Source of the DNA: H2-BAC3 sp045863035
GTDB taxonomy: Bacteria > Bacteroidota > Ignavibacteria > Ignavibacteriales > Ignavibacteriaceae
Direction of reading: 5' to 3'
Assembly (NCBI GenBank): GCA_045863035.1
Contig: BTUV01000042.1
Span: 1-23,763 of the forward strand
DNA: 23,763 nt
Shown one piece after another: positions 23,279-23,763 of the stretch. Position 1 is the first letter of the stretch. Each line of letters begins with the position of its first letter. Under the pieces are notes generated by a model, which was not told the origin of the DNA, made no database searches, and worked only from the letters and a program-made list of their open reading frames with translations. The translations under genes were made by a program, and so were the position numbers.

Positions 23279-23763
23279 ATGAAAACAAGTGAAGAATTGA
23301 TTATTGAAATGCAGCAGTCAGCTGAAACATTTATCAGCTCATTAAGCTCTGTGCCCGGTGAAAAGCTAAACATCAAACCGGCGCCGGAGAAGTGGTCAGC
23401 AGGGGAGTGTGCCGAGCATATCATTTTGACTGAGCTGCTCATAATCCGGCTCATAAGGGGTAATGGAGTGCCCACAGAGAGACCGCCGGATGAGAAGCTG
23501 GAGGAAGTCGCGACTAAATTCGGAGACGCAGAAATAAAGTTGAGCGCATTTGGACCGATAATTCCTTCAGCATCAGAAAAGTCCAAAGAGGATTTACTCA
23601 AGAGATTCACCAACAACAGAGCGACATTGGCAGAGTATATAAAGACGAAGGATATGAGTGAGCTTATAACCTCATTCAAACATGGAGTGTTTGGTGAACT
23701 GACCCGGTATGAGTGGGCGCAGTTTATATTACACCATACCGAACGTCACCGTAAGCAGATGAT
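23279..23763 (+). CDS. DinB-family protein, 3' end cut by window edge
   Basis: The gene starts at ATG 23279 and runs off the right edge after 161 codons. The frame is open throughout. It matches the DinB/DinB_2 four-helix metalloprotein family. The conserved W-S-x-G-E-x-A-E-H segment (KWSAGECAEHI) gives the first metal-binding histidine, and the near-C-terminal H-H-T-E-R-H-x-K-Q-M motif gives the other two. Family members are bacillithiol- or other thiol-dependent transferases or of unknown function, and the namesake is DNA-damage inducible. GAAAGG lies about 10 bases upstream of the ATG. Only a few residues should be missing. Substrate and regulation cannot be inferred. Confidence 0.85.
   Translation, partial: MKTSEELIIEMQQSAETFISSLSSVPGEKLNIKPAPEKWSAGECAEHIILTELLIIRLIRGNGVPTERPPDEKLEEVATKFGDAEIKLSAFGPIIPSASEKSKEDLLKRFTNNRATLAEYIKTKDMSELITSFKHGVFGELTRYEWAQFILHHTERHRKQM

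Noticed and set aside
1..23763. tRNA, rRNA, CRISPR arrays and insertion sequences.
   Set aside because: No cloverleaf-type T-arm sequences with matching stems, no regularly spaced repeats and no transposase or integrase frames were seen.

Overview
The window most likely comes from an Ignavibacteria/Chlorobi-group (FCB superphylum) bacterium. Two secreted proteins end in type A type-IX-secretion sorting domains with the FNYPNPFNPATTISYSLP-type signature. A lipoprotein carries a short Cys-x-Pro-x-x-Asn-Pro-Leu-Asp-Pro start of the kind seen in that group. Many genes lack an obvious Shine-Dalgarno sequence. Assignment is by family resemblance only; there is no rRNA or other marker in the window.

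Layout. 1-751: AT-rich non-coding DNA full of short direct and inverted repeats. 752-964 (-): 2[4Fe-4S] ferredoxin. 1536-3725 (+): Tex, an S1-domain transcription accessory protein. 4005-5690 (-): SWIM zinc-finger protein. 5969-6214 (+): orphan 81-residue protein. 6346-6966 (+): Yip1-like membrane protein. 7038-7595 (-): GNAT acetyltransferase. 7622-7981 (-): DsrE-like protein.

8026-13286 (all -) looks like an accessory or defence-type block. It holds a HindIII-family restriction enzyme with its beta-class DNA methyltransferase, a secreted eukaryote-like LIM-domain/DA1-type metallopeptidase, and a translationally coupled pair of an AlbA_2/HATPase protein and a ParA-like ATPase. AAGCTT, the expected target of the restriction enzyme, was found only once by eye in 23.8 kb although AGCTT and AAGCT are common.

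13543-19796 (+) is a tight cluster: lipoprotein, GAF/sigma-54 activator (with an intact GAFTGA loop), Ser/Thr kinase with a membrane anchor and two PEGA domains, Kelch-type T9SS protein, and a TPR-like/DUF5683-like membrane protein. A near-perfect -24/-12 sigma-54 promoter lies between the kinase and the Kelch gene. This suggests that the kinase and activator control the secreted protein. 19941-21833 is a second T9SS cargo protein (fibronectin type III plus carboxypeptidase-regulatory-like domains), followed by a strong intrinsic terminator. 22092-23168 is a secreted SGNH hydrolase, and a DinB-like gene runs off the right edge.

No tRNA, rRNA, CRISPR array, integrase or transposase was recognised.
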